Below are positions 25,110 to 32,749 of a stretch of DNA of 64,000 nt, piece by piece. A program made the translations under genes and the position numbers. Each line of letters starts with the position of its first letter. The first letter of the stretch is position 1. Source of the stretch: Lachnoclostridium sp. An14 (lineage in GTDB: Bacteria > Bacillota > Clostridia > Lachnospirales > Lachnospiraceae); assembly GCF_002160755.1 (NCBI RefSeq), contig NZ_NFLE01000023.1, positions 1 to 64,000 of the forward strand. The letters are read 5' to 3'. The notes under the pieces are model-generated. The model was not told the DNA's origin, searched no databases, and saw nothing but the letters and a program-made list of their open reading frames with translations.

Positions 25110-25802
25110 ATGATTTATTCACATGAAGTAGAGAAGATGTGCACAGTAGCACAGGGGGTCAATCATGGTGCAGCGCCTATCCCGGAGGAAGCAAAATGGG
25201 TACAGGCGAAGGAAATCAAGGACATTTCCGGACTGACTCACGGCGTGGGCTGGTGTGCTCCCCAGCAGGGCGCCTGCAAGCTGACCCTGAATGTAAAAGA
25301 GGGAATTATCCAGGAAGCGCTGGTTGAGACCTTGGGATGCTCCGGTATGACTCACTCCGCAGCCATGGCGGCTGAGATTCTGCCGGGAAGAACGGTCCTG
25401 GAAGCTCTGAATACGGACTTAGTGTGTGACGCGATCAACACTGCTATGAGAGAATTATTCTTACAGATCGTTTACGGAAGAACGCAGAGCGCGTTCTCTG
25501 AGGAGGGTCTGCCCATCGGCGCCGGTCTGGAGGACTTAGGAAAAGGCCTTCGTTCCCAGGTTGGAACCATGTACGGAACATTAAAGAAAGGTCCTCGTTA
25601 TCTGGAGATGGCTGAGGGCTATGTAACCGGTATCGCTCTGGACGCTGACGATCAGATCATCGGCTACCAGTTCGTAAACCTTGGAAAGATGACCGACAAC
25701 ATCAAGAACGGCATGGAGCCCAACGAGGCTTACAAGGCTGCTCAGGGACAGTACGGCCGCGTGGCTGACGCTGTGAAGATCATCGATCCGAGAAAAGAGT
25801 GA
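25110..25802 (+). CDS. NifU/IscU-like iron-sulfur cluster assembly scaffold protein
   Basis: A 230-aa cytosolic protein whose first 130 residues resemble the IscU/NifU N-terminal fold (GWCAPQQGACKLTLNVKEG, LVETLGCSGMTHSAAMAAE, LVCDAINTAMRE), giving Cys ligands in the usual three clusters. The rest (GPRYLEMAEGYVTGIALD onward) is an extra domain specific to this clostridial family. It has a strong AAAGGAG ribosome site and highly regular codon use, pointing to high expression. It is paired with the GGGtGRT gene 60 bp downstream, a conserved neighbourhood. Confidence 0.85.
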   Translation: MIYSHEVEKMCTVAQGVNHGAAPIPEEAKWVQAKEIKDISGLTHGVGWCAPQQGACKLTLNVKEGIIQEALVETLGCSGMTHSAAMAAEILPGRTVLEALNTDLVCDAINTAMRELFLQIVYGRTQSAFSEEGLPIGAGLEDLGKGLRSQVGTMYGTLKKGPRYLEMAEGYVTGIALDADDQIIGYQFVNLGKMTDNIKNGMEPNEAYKAAQGQYGRVADAVKIIDPRKE

Positions 25803-25863
25803 TCGGTTTCGGCCTTTAGTTAGAATTTAGTTCGATCGACGTATTAAGGAGGATAATAGAATC

Positions 25864-26874
25864 ATGGCATTATTTGAATCATATGAGAGAAGAATTGACA
25901 AAATCAATTCTGTTTTAAACAGCTATGGTATCGCTTCCATTGAGGAGGCTGAGAAAATCACGAAGGATGCAGGCCTGGAGGTATATGACCAGGTAAAGAA
26001 GATCCAGCCGATCTGCTTTGAGAACGCTTGCTGGGCCTATATCGTAGGCGCTGCCATCGCCATCAAGAAGGACTGCCGCAGAGCAGCGGACGCTGCCGCT
26101 GCCATCGGCGAGGGACTTCAGGCATTCTGTATTCCCGGCTCCGTTGCAGACCAGAGAAAGGTTGGCTTAGGCCATGGCAATCTGGGCAAGATGCTGTTAG
26201 AGGAGGAGACCGACTGTTTCTGTTTCCTGGCTGGCCACGAGTCCTTCGCAGCTGCTGAGGGCGCGATCGGTATTGCCGAGAAGGCAAACAAGGTTCGTCA
26301 GAAACCCCTTCGCGTCATCTTAAACGGCCTTGGAAAGGACGCTGCTCAGATCATCGCCAGAATCAATGGTTTCACCTATGTGGAGACCCAGTATGACTAC
26401 TACACCGGCGAGCTGAAGGAAGTATTCCGCAAAGCTTACTCCGAGGGACCGAGAGCGAAGGTAAACTGCTACGGCGCCAACGACGTTCGTGAGGGCGTTG
26501 CCATCATGTGGAAAGAGGGCGTAGACGTTTCTATCACCGGAAACTCCACCAACCCCACCAGATTCCAGCATCCGGTAGCAGGCACCTACAAGAAGGAGTG
26601 CGTGGAGGCAGGCAAGAAGTACTTCTCCGTAGCATCCGGCGGCGGCACCGGCCGTACCCTTCATCCCGACAACATGGCAGCCGGCCCGGCTTCCTACGGT
26701 ATGACGGATACTCTGGGACGTATGCACTCTGACGCTCAGTTCGCAGGATCTTCCTCCGTTCCGGCTCACGTAGAGATGATGGGCTTAATCGGCGCCGGAA
26801 ACAACCCGATGGTTGGTATGACGGTTGCTGTTGCGGTAGCGATTGAGGAAGCGGCGAAGGCTGGGAAGTTCTAA
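25864..26874 (+). CDS. GGGtGRT protein
   Basis: A 336-aa cytosolic protein named for its motif, here SGGGTGRTLHPDN near residue 260. Other blocks: KDCRRAADAAAAIGEGLQAF, PGSVADQRKVGLGHGNLG and FLAGHESFAAAEGAIGIAEK. The function of the family is unknown. It pairs with the Fe-S scaffold-like protein and has an AAGGAGGATAATAG ribosome region. Its last 35 bp are the attachment site of the integrated satellite: the element re-supplies an identical 3' end, so the gene stays intact. No terminator is visible before the element begins. Confidence 0.92.
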   Translation: MALFESYERRIDKINSVLNSYGIASIEEAEKITKDAGLEVYDQVKKIQPICFENACWAYIVGAAIAIKKDCRRAADAAAAIGEGLQAFCIPGSVADQRKVGLGHGNLGKMLLEEETDCFCFLAGHESFAAAEGAIGIAEKANKVRQKPLRVILNGLGKDAAQIIARINGFTYVETQYDYYTGELKEVFRKAYSEGPRAKVNCYGANDVREGVAIMWKEGVDVSITGNSTNPTRFQHPVAGTYKKECVEAGKKYFSVASGGGTGRTLHPDNMAAGPASYGMTDTLGRMHSDAQFAGSSSVPAHVEMMGLIGAGNNPMVGMTVAVAVAIEEAAKAGKF

Positions 26875-26879
26875 GAAAT
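26840..26879 (+). repeat. attL: 40-bp direct repeat at the GGGtGRT 3' end
   Basis: Identical over 40 bp to 36200-36239. It covers the last 35 bp of the GGGtGRT gene, including its stop, plus 5 bp. Site-specific recombination here leaves the gene product unchanged. Confidence 0.9.
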
Positions 26880-26941
26880 CCCGTAAAATCAAGGGTTGTT
26901 CATAGTGAAAAGCCTGTCAAATCCTTGTGAATCCTGCCCGA

Positions 26942-26998
26942 TAATACACAGGTAGTACACAGGTAATACACAAGGGGAAACGGCGGTAATACACAAAT
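26942..26998 (+). repeat. Integrase arm-type repeats, left end
   Basis: Four copies of a TA(A/G)TACACA(G/A) motif. The last, a 14-mer GGTAATACACAAAT (26985-26998), recurs exactly at 36138-36151 near the right end. A 13-mer AAAATCAAGGGTT is also shared by both ends (26885-26897 and 36169-36181). These look like arm-binding sites of the integrase. Confidence 0.6.
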
Positions 26999-27011
26999 TG
27001 AAGTATAAGAA

Positions 27012-27057
27012 AAGGCTATACCAGAATCAGAATATTGATTTCCGGCATAGCCTTTTT
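27012..27057 (-). terminator. Terminator of the integrase gene (probably bidirectional)
   Basis: AAAAGGCTAT and ATAGCCTTTTT pair across a 26-nt loop. It serves the leftward integrase and may also stop rightward transcripts from the GGGtGRT gene. Confidence 0.7.
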
Positions 27058-28116
27058 CTATTTGATTTTCTGAATTTCTCGGTGCAAATCTTCTATGGTT
27101 CTGTGGGTGTAGGTCTTTTCTGTTATATCTTCAACCGCATGACCAACAATCAGTTTTAGAATATATTCGTTCATGTCGGCAGCCTTTGCCTTGGTGATGA
27201 ACGTATGCCGGGTGTCATGGGGCTTATGGTTCATGTTCATACGCTTCATCACTTTATTAAACCGTCCCCGGTATTTGTCATATGTGAGGGAAGTTCCCTG
27301 CTGTCCGAATTCATCATTGAACAGGTGATCGCTGTGCATCGCCTGGGCTTGGTCATAATTCTTCTTGACCAGTTCCAGAATTGACGGATGAATGGGAACA
27401 ATTCGGTTCCTGCCCGCTTCTGACTTTAGACCGCCCTGAATAGTCAGGTTTTCAAAGTCCACATCTTCAATTTTCAGGATTGCCAGTTCCTGCGGCCTGA
27501 ATCCGGTGTAAATACCAATTATAACCATATCGGCAAACGGGAAATGAATATCATCCCACAGCCTTTGAATTTCTTCATCAGAAAATGGAATCCTGACAAT
27601 TTCCGGTTTTGGCTTTTTGATGCTGTCACATAAGGCAGCATAGTCCTTATCAACAATCTCATGCTTCATAGCGTATTTGTACATGAGATTAAACAGGCTT
27701 TTCATTCTGCCTTTGGTGTTCGCTCCTACGGTGGCATCTTTGATTGTCTGTTCCAGATGGTTCACCCGTATGTCCCGCATCCGCATTCTATAAAGCGGCT
27801 TGCAGTAACTAAAGGCACTCTTCCACGTCCTTCTGGCAGAGGGAACGATTGTTTTAAAATGTTCCTCTGACCATTTTTCATAGACTTCTTCAAAGGTTAT
27901 GGTATCCGTTGCGATGTCATAGGGGTTGGCATTGTAGTCAGCCAACGCCTGCAACGCTTCTTTTTGGGTGGGATAATAACCAATGGTAATATATTTCTGC
28001 GTGCAAGTACCTTTTTCCAAATCTGTTTCCCATCCGGCGGTTTTCCTTGCCCGCCATGGGTTGCGGCGGTTTCCCGGCAGCTTATGGACAGACCCGAAAC
28101 CATTGGGAAGTTTCAT
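27058..28116 (-). CDS. int: Tyrosine recombinase / phage integrase
   Basis: A 352-aa site-specific recombinase. It has an N-terminal arm-binding region (to about 70), a core-binding SAM-like domain (TFEEVYEKWSEEH onward) and a C-terminal catalytic domain with Arg in TGFRPQELA, HxxR in HDTRHTF, His in VGHAV and the nucleophile Tyr in KTYTHRT near the end. Start ATG 28116 is preferred over 28128, which has no room for a ribosome site. It reads towards attL, the usual PICI/prophage layout, and should act on the 40-bp att repeat. A relic C-terminus of a related integrase lies at 36400-36480. Confidence 0.93.
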   Translation of the reverse strand: MKLPNGFGSVHKLPGNRRNPWRARKTAGWETDLEKGTCTQKYITIGYYPTQKEALQALADYNANPYDIATDTITFEEVYEKWSEEHFKTIVPSARRTWKSAFSYCKPLYRMRMRDIRVNHLEQTIKDATVGANTKGRMKSLFNLMYKYAMKHEIVDKDYAALCDSIKKPKPEIVRIPFSDEEIQRLWDDIHFPFADMVIIGIYTGFRPQELAILKIEDVDFENLTIQGGLKSEAGRNRIVPIHPSILELVKKNYDQAQAMHSDHLFNDEFGQQGTSLTYDKYRGRFNKVMKRMNMNHKPHDTRHTFITKAKAADMNEYILKLIVGHAVEDITEKTYTHRTIEDLHREIQKIK

Positions 28117-28139
28117 AAATAAGCACATCCTTTCTATCT

Positions 28140-28162
28140 GCCGGGCGGCTTAGATTGAAAGG
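28140..28162 (+). repeat. 23-bp direct repeat, copy 1, flanking the repressor gene
   Basis: Identical to 28793-28815. The two copies bracket the repressor gene and its divergent promoters, as if this block had been inserted or exchanged as a cassette. Confidence 0.75.
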
Positions 28163-28175
28163 AAAATGTGGGTAT

Positions 28176-28613
28176 TTATTTTTTTGATTGTGCAAGTTTT
28201 TTGTAAAATATTCCTTCTATGGTTTCTCTTGTCCTGTTTTGAAGTTCTTCAAATTCTTCTGGCGTGAAGATTACAGATTTTCCGTCTTTGGATAGAACAT
28301 ATTCAACTTTGTCCGGTATAGGAATTCTTTCTGCACGGTCTGCTTCATTTGGATTTTCATAATGCCATTCCGAAACGTTTTCACTGACTGTAAATCCTAC
28401 AGAATTTAAGTATTTATCAAATATATCTAATCGGTCTACTTCATCGGCTAAAAACATTTTGCCAGTACCAAAAGATAACCATGTTTCGTTGACACTGTAT
28501 TCTCTGCAAATGGCTCTTTTCATTTGTGTAGTGACTTTCCTATGTCCCTTTTCTATATTAGAAATTGCAACTTTGGTCACACCTAATCTTTTGCCAAATT
28601 CTTCCAATGTCAA
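28176..28613 (-). CDS. XRE/CI-like repressor of the element
   Basis: An HTH repressor of at least 145 aa. The helix-turn-helix (EEFGKRLGVTKVAISNIEKGHR) is at the extreme N-terminus of the ORF, and a C-terminal oligomerisation part follows (FTPEEFEELQNRTRETIEGIF). In frame upstream, INEENERVYQIRTALNLT completes a normal first HTH helix but reaches no ATG/GTG/TTG. An ATT codon at 28661 has GGGGG at ribosome-site distance, so the true start may be ATT. It is divergent from the Cro-like gene with three operators between, so it probably maintains the integrated state and is the target of helper de-repression. Confidence 0.85.
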   Translation of the reverse strand: MTLEEFGKRLGVTKVAISNIEKGHRKVTTQMKRAICREYSVNETWLSFGTGKMFLADEVDRLDIFDKYLNSVGFTVSENVSEWHYENPNEADRAERIPIPDKVEYVLSKDGKSVIFTPEEFEELQNRTRETIEGIFYKKLAQSKK

Positions 28614-28685
28614 GTTCAGAGCCGTGCGTATTTGATATACACGTTCATTTTCTTCGTTAATTTTTAATACCCCCTTTCAAAATGT

Positions 28686-28714
28686 ATGATAACACAATCA
28701 AAAGAAAGTTTCAA
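28686..28714 (-). promoter_or_regulatory. Leftward repressor promoter
   Basis: On the minus strand, TTGAAA (28714-28709), 17 bp, TATCAT (28691-28686), reading into the repressor and integrase genes. Confidence 0.6.
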
Positions 28715-28721
28715 GAAAAAA

Positions 28722-28789
28722 GTTATCAAAGATAACAACAAGGTATTGACAAGATAATCAAAGATTACTATAATGTTATCAAAGATAAC
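28722..28789 (+). promoter_or_regulatory. Rightward promoter with three palindromic operators
   Basis: TTGACA (28746-28751), 17 bp, TATAAT (28769-28774). Three 15-bp sites GTTATC-AAA-GATAAC: perfect at 28722-28736 and 28775-28789, degenerate at 28754-28768 within the spacer. Together they cover both divergent promoters, a lambda-like genetic switch. Confidence 0.8.
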
Positions 28790-28792
28790 AAA

Positions 28793-28815
28793 GCCGGGCG
28801 GCTTAGATTGAAAGG
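28793..28815 (+). repeat. 23-bp direct repeat, copy 2
   Basis: Second copy of the repeat at 28140-28162, immediately after the last operator. From here to the Cro-like gene (28816-28952) I see only leader sequence. Confidence 0.75.
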
Positions 28816-28952
28816 GAAACGGCTGATTGTTGTATTTCTGTTGAACCTTGACAACTGAATCCATCCACAACAGGCTTGCCACCTGTAAGCGGAATACCGT
28901 GAAGCCGCTGTGAAGTGTGTGACGGAATACCAGAAGAAAGAGGGTGAAAAAA

Positions 28953-29159
28953 TTGAGAATCAATAAGCTGAAATTACAGATTGCTATGGCAAATGCTTGC
29001 TTAAGTATGGATGAATTGGCAAAAAAGGCGGGGATTTCAAGAATATCTTTAACACAGTATAGTTCAGGAAATACCAATCCAAGGACAAAAACACTTGGTA
29101 AAATCGCTAAGGCTCTGGGCGTATCAGTTGAAAGCCTGATTGATATGGAGGGTGATTAG
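28953..29159 (+). CDS. Cro-like XRE regulator
   Basis: About 68 aa, essentially one HTH domain (MDELAKKAGISRISLTQYSSG, then TKTLGKIAKALGVSVESLI). The first gene of the rightward transcript, it probably competes with the repressor at the operators. TTG 28953 has AAAGAGGG nine bases upstream; GTG 28944 abuts the ribosome site and is less likely. Confidence 0.85.
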   Translation: MRINKLKLQIAMANACLSMDELAKKAGISRISLTQYSSGNTNPRTKTLGKIAKALGVSVESLIDMEGD

Positions 29160-29160
29160 A

Positions 29161-29346
29161 ATGTGTAAATTGTACAAGTATAAGGTCATCCGGGAACGTT
29201 TGGACGGGAGCCGGGGCAAACGGGCAAGGACATATTTCAGTTTTGAAAATAACCTGACGGTCGGCGGATTATATGTTCACCTTGGTTCAGGCTTTCCGGG
29301 ATTACAGCGGGTGCTTAGTATGACGGTTGAAGAACTTCCAGATTAG
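29161..29346 (+). CDS. Small hypothetical protein of the satellite
   Basis: A 61-aa basic protein (MCKLYKYKVIRERLDGS...LYVHLGSGFPGLQRVL) with GGAGG upstream, one base after the Cro-like stop. No family recognised. It belongs to the early leftmost part of the rightward operon. Confidence 0.65.
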   Translation: MCKLYKYKVIRERLDGSRGKRARTYFSFENNLTVGGLYVHLGSGFPGLQRVLSMTVEELPD

Positions 29347-29356
29347 AGGTGATTTT

Positions 29357-29533
29357 ATGAGATACCGAATTGAATATGTTAATCGGCGGGCCTGCGACAT
29401 TGTCGGCAGCCGGAAAGACCTGCTTGAGCGGTTGCAGACGCTTGAGAAGGGAACGGTTGAGGACATCCGCAAATTATATAAAAGCGGCGTGTCAGATTCT
29501 GTTCTGGATATATACAGACAGTACCTTAGATGA
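29357..29533 (+). CDS. Small hypothetical protein of the satellite
   Basis: A 58-aa soluble charged protein (MRYRIEYVNRRACDIVGSRK...DIYRQYLR), with GAGGTGA upstream and 10 bp after the preceding gene. It is too short for confident family assignment. Its place between the switch and the primase suggests an early regulatory or replication accessory role. Confidence 0.6.
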   Translation: MRYRIEYVNRRACDIVGSRKDLLERLQTLEKGTVEDIRKLYKSGVSDSVLDIYRQYLR

Positions 29534-29590
29534 TAACCAAACAAGGAATGTTCAATTTAATATTAAGTGAAAGGCGGTGACGCAAAAAAA

Positions 29591-31495
29591 ATGAACGTGA
29601 AGTATATAACCTTCACGGGGAAACATCCAGCAGAGAAAAAAGAGAACAGGCGCTATTTGGATACGCCGCCAAAACGGGGAGATTATGGGGCATCTTACAG
29701 CCCCAAATACTTGAAAGTGGACATTGATGATTTCAACCACAAAACCGGAGAACTTGAAAACCCTATTCACGGCAAAGCAAGAAGTGAAACGATTGTTGCA
29801 ATATTGGATGCACAGGGGATTAAGTATAACGGCATCATTACAGAGCATGGGAAGCATCTGTTTTTTCGTGTCCCTGAAGGTCTGGAAAAGAAAAATAAAA
29901 ATCCCCGGTGGCTCTGTCCTTTGGGGGTCAAGATGGAATGGAAGTTCCCGACATCTGATGACCATATCCCGCTAAAAGTCAATGGAGTAAAGCGTAAATT
30001 CTTCAAAGGTTCGATTGATAATGAGGACGTTGACGAATTGCCGTATTTTCTTTACCCGTTGCAGATGGATAATGCTTCTTTCAAGGTTGAATTCCCGGAA
30101 GGTGACAGAACGCAGCACTTAGGAGCATATCTGTTCTATCTTGTAGGGAAGAAAGGATATTCTACAGAACAAGCATTTGAAATTGTCCGGCTGATGAACC
30201 AGTACATCTTTGAATCTCCCATCCCGGATGAACTGCTGAACAGTCAGATTTTAAATGACAGTACATTTGATAAGCTGGCCGGAATGGAAAATGACACCAA
30301 AAAGAAGGATGTGACCCCGGAAACATTTAGAAAATTCCTGATAGGTTTGGGAATGAATATTTCATACAATGAACTTCTGAACGTAGTGGAATTTAACAAT
30401 GTCCCGGATGAATACCGGACGGTTACAGATGTGCAAAATGTCATGCCCATAAAACTACAATATGGATTCCGGCAATACACCGGGCTGAAAAATATCAGCA
30501 AACAGCAAGTAACAGACCTGATTATCTTGGAAGGGGATGAAAATTCTTACAATCCGGTCAGGGAGTACTTGCAGGAAATTACATGGGACGGTGTTGACCG
30601 TTTTCCTGATATTTTTAAAATACTGGGAGTTCAGAGTGATTTTGAACAAAGTTTAATCAGAAAATGGTTCTACCAGACCGCCGCCCTACCTTTCAATACA
30701 CTTGAAAAACCGATTCAGCCGGAAGGAGTGTTGATATTGCACGGTGCGGAAGGAATAGGGAAAACACGGTTCTTTCAACAGTTGGTATTCAATCCGTTGT
30801 GGTTCCAGAGCCTTGATAAAGAGTTGACCACAAAGAATAAGGATGTTCTTATTCAGATGCTTAGTGCATGGATAGGGGAACTTGGAGAAATTGACAGAAC
30901 ATTCCGGGCAAATCGGTCAGATGTGAAGAATTTTATGACGCTGACAAAGGATTCAATTAGAAAGCCATACGCACGGGAACCAGTCACGAAACCAAGGTCT
31001 ACATCATTTTGCGGGACAACGAATAAGGCTGAATTCTTAAACGATGATACAGGATTTCGGCGTTGGTGGGTTATTCCAGTCAATCAGAAGATAGATGTAG
31101 GGGTGTTTGCAGAAGCTGATAATCTTCATCAATTCTGGTCACAATGCTATGCGGCATTCTGCGAAAATCCACAGTGCTTCCGACTTACAGAAGAAGAAAG
31201 GCAACAGCTTGAAGAATGCAACAAGGAAGTCATGGAGATGCTGCCGGCAGAAGATGAACTTAGGTTGAGGTTAGATTTTGACGCTCCTATTGAACGGTGG
31301 AATTGGGTGCAGCCGTCAGCATTGAAAAATTTGCCTGAATATGACGTAACATCATATTCTGCAAAAGAAATAGGGGCGGCAATACGAATTATTATGAAGG
31401 ATGTGCCTAAAATTCGATACAAACACACTAAAAAAGGGACTATGTATTTGATTCCACCATCAATTAATAATACGGACAGGTTCCGTAATAGGTGA
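29591..31495 (+). CDS. VapE-type primase-helicase (satellite replication protein)
   Basis: A 634-aa replication protein. The N-terminal part (1-200) has a primase-like layout (SPKYLKVDIDDF, ITEHGKHLFFRVP). The C-terminal half is a virulence-associated E/SF3-like NTPase: VREYLQEITWDGVDRFPDIF, Walker A HGAEGIGKTRFF, Walker B-like WIGELGEIDRTF, and TSFCGTTNKAEFLNDDTGFRRWWVIPV. Such proteins start replication of PICIs and some prophages. ATG 29591 is used. The stop codon lies inside the first iteron of the putative origin. Confidence 0.88.
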   Translation: MNVKYITFTGKHPAEKKENRRYLDTPPKRGDYGASYSPKYLKVDIDDFNHKTGELENPIHGKARSETIVAILDAQGIKYNGIITEHGKHLFFRVPEGLEKKNKNPRWLCPLGVKMEWKFPTSDDHIPLKVNGVKRKFFKGSIDNEDVDELPYFLYPLQMDNASFKVEFPEGDRTQHLGAYLFYLVGKKGYSTEQAFEIVRLMNQYIFESPIPDELLNSQILNDSTFDKLAGMENDTKKKDVTPETFRKFLIGLGMNISYNELLNVVEFNNVPDEYRTVTDVQNVMPIKLQYGFRQYTGLKNISKQQVTDLIILEGDENSYNPVREYLQEITWDGVDRFPDIFKILGVQSDFEQSLIRKWFYQTAALPFNTLEKPIQPEGVLILHGAEGIGKTRFFQQLVFNPLWFQSLDKELTTKNKDVLIQMLSAWIGELGEIDRTFRANRSDVKNFMTLTKDSIRKPYAREPVTKPRSTSFCGTTNKAEFLNDDTGFRRWWVIPVNQKIDVGVFAEADNLHQFWSQCYAAFCENPQCFRLTEEERQQLEECNKEVMEMLPAEDELRLRLDFDAPIERWNWVQPSALKNLPEYDVTSYSAKEIGAAIRIIMKDVPKIRYKHTKKGTMYLIPPSINNTDRFRNR

Positions 31496-31692
31496 CGAAG
31501 GTGACGGTAGGTGACGATGAAAAAACAGGTCACTGTCACCGCCGAAAGCCTTGAAAAATCAATATATTTTAGGTGTTGGTGACGAAAGTGACAATAAATA
31601 AATTAAGACCCTCGTAAAAATAAAGTTATTTATAACTTACTTATAAATTACGGGTCTATATAGAAATTGCAGATTTTACAGTCACCGTCACC
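31491..31692. other. Putative replication origin: iterons flanking an AT-rich segment
   Basis: GGTGAC repeats at 31491, 31500 and 31510, an inverted GTCACC at 31535, GGTGAC at 31578 and AGTGAC at 31587. An AT-rich stretch follows (31593-31675), then two inverted GTCACC at 31681-31692. The layout matches SaPI/PICI origins placed just 3' of the rep gene, whose product binds both iteron sets and melts the AT-rich centre. Confidence 0.7.
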
Positions 31693-31716
31693 TTTGGAAA
31701 GGCAGGTGAAAAAGTT

Positions 31717-31899
31717 ATGGTATGGTGTCCATTGATGAATGCAGAGTGTAGGTCTGATTGCGCTTGGTTTGTGGAGAGCAGAAGAAAATATAAAGACCAT
31801 GTAGAAGGAACATGCACCGTGAATGCAGTCAAGGAACTGCGGCAGATTAAAGAGGGCTTAGACAAGCTGAACACAACACTGTACAACAAAGAATTTTAG
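31717..31899 (+). CDS. Small cysteine-rich satellite protein
   Basis: A 60-aa protein with Cys4, Cys11, Cys15 and Cys33 (WCPLMNAECRSDCAWF...GTCTV), a pattern that could bind Zn2+ and is seen in small phage proteins. Ribosome site GGCAGGTG. It begins 25 bp after the right iterons. Confidence 0.65.
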   Translation: MVWCPLMNAECRSDCAWFVESRRKYKDHVEGTCTVNAVKELRQIKEGLDKLNTTLYNKEF

Positions 31900-31913
31900 G
31901 AAGGGGTAAAAAG

Positions 31914-32177
31914 ATGATGAACGAACTTACATATGAATTACTGGATAATCTGGACAGTGAACTTGATGAATTAGAAATGGTGCAGAAGCTGTTGACCAAC
32001 CGGACATTTGCAAATTATGAAAGGGTTGGTGATGAAACGGTTGACATTGATGTATTCCGGGAAGAATCTGCCGGGGTGTGGGCTTTATCGGAACTGATTT
32101 TGAAGCAGATGAAGCATATCCGTAAAGGTTTGCAGCCTTTATTGAAAAATGCCCCTGAAAAATCTGGTGCAGACTAA
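31914..32177 (+). CDS. Small hypothetical satellite protein
   Basis: An 87-aa acidic, mostly helical protein (LLDNLDSELDELEMVQKLL...LKQMKHIRKGLQPLL) with AGGGG upstream, 14 bp after the Cys-rich gene. I recognise no family. Confidence 0.6.
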   Translation: MMNELTYELLDNLDSELDELEMVQKLLTNRTFANYERVGDETVDIDVFREESAGVWALSELILKQMKHIRKGLQPLLKNAPEKSGAD

Positions 32178-32189
32178 ACAGGGGCTTGC

Positions 32190-32235
32190 CACATGATAAA
32201 CATATGACCCAAACAACCATAGTTTACCATGTGGA
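32190..32235 (+). other. Hairpin downstream of the early genes
   Basis: CCACATG-A-TAAAC and GTTTA-C-CATGTGG form a 12-bp stem with one mismatch around a 20-nt loop. There is no T-tract, so it may be an mRNA-stabilising or regulatory structure. Confidence 0.45.
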
Positions 32236-32305
32236 CGGTTATTTTATCAAGAGTTGATTTTTTAAGACTATACGACGGTTATATGAGGTAAGAAAGGCGA
32301 ACAGA

Positions 32306-32488
32306 ATGAGTGATAATTTGCAGATTACTTTGAGATTTCAGCCGGGGGTCAATGATTCACAGGCTGAACAGGTGCTGAACCTGCTGAACCCTGTTTTAAA
32401 GGGGGCAAAAGTGCGGGAAAAGTACAATCACCCCCCGTATAAACACATTTATATCACACCTAAGAATGCTAACAAACCCACAAAATAA
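32306..32488 (+). CDS. Small hypothetical satellite protein
   Basis: A 60-aa protein (MSDNLQITLRFQPG, then QAEQVLNLLNPVLKGAKVREK, basic C-terminus). Possible beta-alpha fold; no family recognised. It precedes the promoter/leader of the head genes. Confidence 0.55.
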   Translation: MSDNLQITLRFQPGVNDSQAEQVLNLLNPVLKGAKVREKYNHPPYKHIYITPKNANKPTK

Positions 32489-32498
32489 GCGGTTTTTC

Positions 32499-32527
32499 TT
32501 GACTGTACCCCCTATATGTGGTAGGAT
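32499..32527 (+). promoter_or_regulatory. Putative promoter of the head-gene leader
   Basis: TTGACT (32499-32504), 17 bp, TAGGAT (32522-32527), immediately downstream of the early genes. Confidence 0.5.
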
Positions 32528-32559
32528 AAGCAACAGAACAGAATAAGGCATGAGTACCG

Positions 32560-32700
32560 CACTGCCCCTTTTTTTGCTGTTTTCCATCCTTTCAGGTTAT
32601 GTTTTGGGGCGGTGTTAGTCTTGGCAGTTTGGCAGGCTGTAATAAAGACATGGGAATAACTGATTTTGATTGTTTGGTCAGTTATACTCATGTCTTTTTT
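32560..32700 (+). ncRNA. Structured leader with intrinsic terminator upstream of the capsid genes
   Basis: A first hairpin pairs CACTGCCCC with GGGGCGGTG (about 32561-32613). A second, AAAGACATG..ATAACTGA / TCAGTTAT..CATGTCTTT, ends in T6 (32644-32700). As the terminator lies between the promoter and the scaffold gene, transcription of the head genes must escape it, or this is a separate small RNA of about 170 nt. Confidence 0.5.
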
Positions 32701-32749
32701 GTTTGGTAAATAGTCCACTTCGGACGTAAAAAGAAGGGAGAATTGAACA

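Noticed and set aside
26942-26998. CRISPR-like short repeats at the satellite's left end
   Set aside because: Repeats are about 12 bp, tightly spaced with no regular spacers, and recur at the other end of the element, as integrase arm sites do.
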